In this document: positions 13,140 through 14,909 of the stretch, piece after piece
Numbering within the stretch: position 1 is the first letter of the stretch
Layout of the letters: each line of letters starts with the position of its first letter
From: Bacilli bacterium
GTDB lineage: Bacteria > Bacillota_I > Bacilli_A > RFN20 > CAG-288
Direction: 5' to 3'
Length of the DNA: 14,909 nt
Assembly (NCBI GenBank): GCA_022774485.1
Contig: JALFLX010000016.1
Location: forward strand, 1-14,909
The notes under the pieces: generated by a model
The model's input: only the letters and a program-made list of their open reading frames with translations
What the model was told of the DNA's origin: nothing
The model's database searches: none
Program-made: the position numbers and the translations under genes

Positions 13140-13173
13140 ATTCCCCTGATTGCTCAAGGGAATCTTTCTTTTT
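13140..13173. terminator. bidirectional terminator between nth and clpB
   Basis: ATTCCC (13140-13145) pairs with GGGAAT (13158-13163), with a further T-A pair possible inside the loop region. The + strand is followed by CTTTCTTTTT and the minus strand by TTTTTC, so the hairpin can serve both convergent genes. The T-run touches the last bases of clpB. Confidence 0.75.
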
Positions 13174-14908
13174 ATCGGAAGATCAGCTCATTTCCATCAC
13201 TGGTTAAGAAGACCTCTTTTCCGACTTCACCGTTAAGAATCTTCTTCGCTAAAGGAGTTTCTACAGCACTTTGGAGATATCTTCTGATTGGACGCGCACC
13301 GTAAATTGGATCATAGGAGTGCTTGTGGATGTATTTGACTGCGTTATTATCATAGGTAAAGTTGATTTCTTTATCCGCTAATCTCTTCTTGGTGAGATTT
13401 AAGAACTTCATGACAATCTGATCGACCACATTTTCTGAGAGAGAATTGAACATGACAATCTCATCGATACGGTTGAGGAATTCTGGTTTGAAGGTGTGTT
13501 TGAGAAGCTCTTTGACTTTCTTTTGATTCTCTTCATCATTTCCTTGCAACAAGTATTCACTTCCTAAGTTGCTGGTCATGATGATGATCGTGTTGGTGAA
13601 GTCAATCGTTCTTCCCTGTCCGTCAGTGAGACGTCCATCATCGAGGACTTGTAAGAGAATGTTGAAGACATCAGGATGTGCTTTCTCAATCTCGTCGAAG
13701 AGAACAATAGAATACGGTTTTCTTCTCACCGCTTCAGTCAACTGTCCCCCTTCTTCATATCCGACATAACCAGGAGCAGCACCGACAAGACGAGAGACAT
13801 TTTCTTTCTCCATATATTCAGACATGTCGATTCTGACAATCTGACGTTCGGAGTCAAAGAGTTGTTCTGCTAATGCTTTGGCGACTTCTGTTTTACCGAC
13901 ACCGGTAGGTCCTAAGAACAAGAAGGAACCGATCGGACGAGAACTGTCAGAGAGACCAGCACGCGAGCGTAAGATAGAGCTTGAGATTTGATTTAAAGCA
14001 TCGTCTTGTCCGATGACTCTCTTGGCGAGCTCATCTTTCAAACCGAGAATCTTTTGACTCTCACTCTTGGTGAGTTTGCTCACCGGAATGCCAGTTTGAT
14101 AGGAAATCACTTGCGCGACAGTCTCATCAGAGACATAATCGCTTAGAAGAGTGGAAGCCTTGGTGTTTTCCTTGGCTTGATTGAGTTTCTGCTGAAGCTC
14201 AGGGATGGTCTTATTCTGGATCATCGCAGCTTTGGTATAATCTGCATCTTGCATTGCTTTTTGCAGGTTGAGATTAGCGATATCAAGCTCTTTTTTGATA
14301 TCTTTCTGCTTTTCTGACTCTGCTTTTTCAGCCTTCCATTGAGCAGTTAAATGATCTTTCTTGCTGGAGAGCTCTGAGATTTCTTTCTCCATGTCCTCCA
14401 TACGCTTCTTCGCATTTTCGGAAGTGTCGTTCTTCATGGAAACTTTTTCAATCTGCAACTGCATGAGCTTGCGGTTGACTTCATCGAGCTCTTCTGGCAT
14501 GGTGTCAATTTGCATTCTGACTTTTGCACAGGCTTCATCGATTAAGTCGATTGCTTTATCTGGCAAGAAACGGTCCGTGATATATCGTTTAGAAAGTGTG
14601 ACAGCGGCGATGATAGCATCATCAGAAATTTCGACGCCATGATGTTGTTCATAGCGATCCTTAATGCCTCTTAAGATTGTGATAGAGTCTTCCACTGTCG
14701 GTTCATCCACCATAACTTTCTGCATACGTCTTGCAAAGGCAGGATCTTTTTCAATGTATTTGCGATACTCGTTCAGGGTTGTCGCACCGATGCAGTGAAG
14801 CTCACCTCTAGCTAAAAGCGGCTTGAGGATATTGGCAGCATCAAGGGAACCATCGCCTGTAGATCCGGCGCCGATGATGGTGTGAATCTCATCGATGAAC
14901 AAGATGAT
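13172..14908 (-). CDS. clpB: ClpB disaggregase, 5' end outside the window
   Basis: AAA+ ATPase that works with DnaK to pull polypeptides out of aggregates. The frame is open from the window edge (IILFIDEIHTIIGAGSTGDG, the Walker B region of the first ATPase domain) to TAA. A full-length coiled-coil middle domain follows (about 110-240 of the visible part; PEELDEVNRKLMQLQIEKVS, QWKAEKAESEKQKDIKKELD), which separates ClpB from ClpC, ClpE and ClpA. The second ATPase domain has Walker A GPTGVGKT, Walker B VLFDEIEKAHPD, sensor MTSNLGSEYL and the C-terminal YDPIYGARPIRRYLQ. About 577 residues are seen of the usual 860 or so; the N domain and the first Walker A are beyond the edge, as is any CtsR or HrcA operator. 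The TTG at 14902 is not the start. Convergent with nth. Confidence 0.96.
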   Translation of the reverse strand: MILFIDEIHTIIGAGSTGDGSLDAANILKPLLARGELHCIGATTLNEYRKYIEKDPAFARRMQKVMVDEPTVEDSITILRGIKDRYEQHHGVEISDDAIIAAVTLSKRYITDRFLPDKAIDLIDEACAKVRMQIDTMPEELDEVNRKLMQLQIEKVSMKNDTSENAKKRMEDMEKEISELSSKKDHLTAQWKAEKAESEKQKDIKKELDIANLNLQKAMQDADYTKAAMIQNKTIPELQQKLNQAKENTKASTLLSDYVSDETVAQVISYQTGIPVSKLTKSESQKILGLKDELAKRVIGQDDALNQISSSILRSRAGLSDSSRPIGSFLFLGPTGVGKTEVAKALAEQLFDSERQIVRIDMSEYMEKENVSRLVGAAPGYVGYEEGGQLTEAVRRKPYSIVLFDEIEKAHPDVFNILLQVLDDGRLTDGQGRTIDFTNTIIIMTSNLGSEYLLQGNDEENQKKVKELLKHTFKPEFLNRIDEIVMFNSLSENVVDQIVMKFLNLTKKRLADKEINFTYDNNAVKYIHKHSYDPIYGARPIRRYLQSAVETPLAKKILNGEVGKEVFLTSDGNELIFR

Positions 14909-14909
14909 T

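Overview
The window is an ordinary bacterial chromosome segment from a low-G+C Gram-positive (Bacillota, class Bacilli in the broad sense). The best guess is a lineage near the Erysipelotrichales/Mollicutes side. This rests on gene order (the spc/alpha ribosomal operon with secY-adk-map-infA; cmk-der-HU; dnaD-nth), on Gram-positive style proteins (a four-Cys adenylate kinase, DnaD) and on the absence of rpmD between rpsE and rplO. UGA is used as a stop several times (adk, map, cmk, der, dnaD, nth) and Trp is encoded by UGG, so this is the standard code and not a Mycoplasma-type code. The lineage placement is inference; no species is claimed.

Layout. (1) 1-7508, + strand: the 3' part of the ribosomal super-operon, rplF(partial)-rplR-rpsE-rplO-secY-adk-map-infA-rpmJ-rpsM-rpsK-rpoA-rplQ. 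Spacing is tight, with 1-4 bp overlaps at rplO/secY, adk/map and map/infA, and the unit closes with a strong hairpin terminator. (2) 7509-8126: an A+T-rich, decayed accessory patch of about 600 bp. It holds a frameshifted XRE-type HTH gene on the minus strand, two 34-bp operator/promoter-like repeats in front of it, a possible zinc-ribbon fragment, and a 64-bp pair of IS150-like (IS3 family) inverted ends with nothing between them. (3) 8127-8293: a minus-strand tRNA-Thr(CGU) with its own promoter and terminator. (4) 8349-11172, + strand: a small single-pass membrane protein of unknown role, cmk and der, followed by a separately promoted HU gene with its own terminator. (5) 11178-13136, + strand: a half-length CCA-adding-type nucleotidyltransferase, dnaD and nth. 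(6) 13172 to the end, minus strand: clpB, 5' truncated by the window edge, convergent with nth across a shared hairpin.

The genes cover ribosome structure, protein export and N-terminal maturation, transcription, nucleotide metabolism, ribosome assembly, tRNA 3'-end processing, replication initiation, base-excision repair and protein disaggregation. I see no convincing new multi-gene system. The parts most worth a second look are the tandem CATATG-centred dyads and broken HTH gene in the accessory patch, the IS-end remnant, the half-size nucleotidyltransferase, and the unusual SecY cytoplasmic loops.
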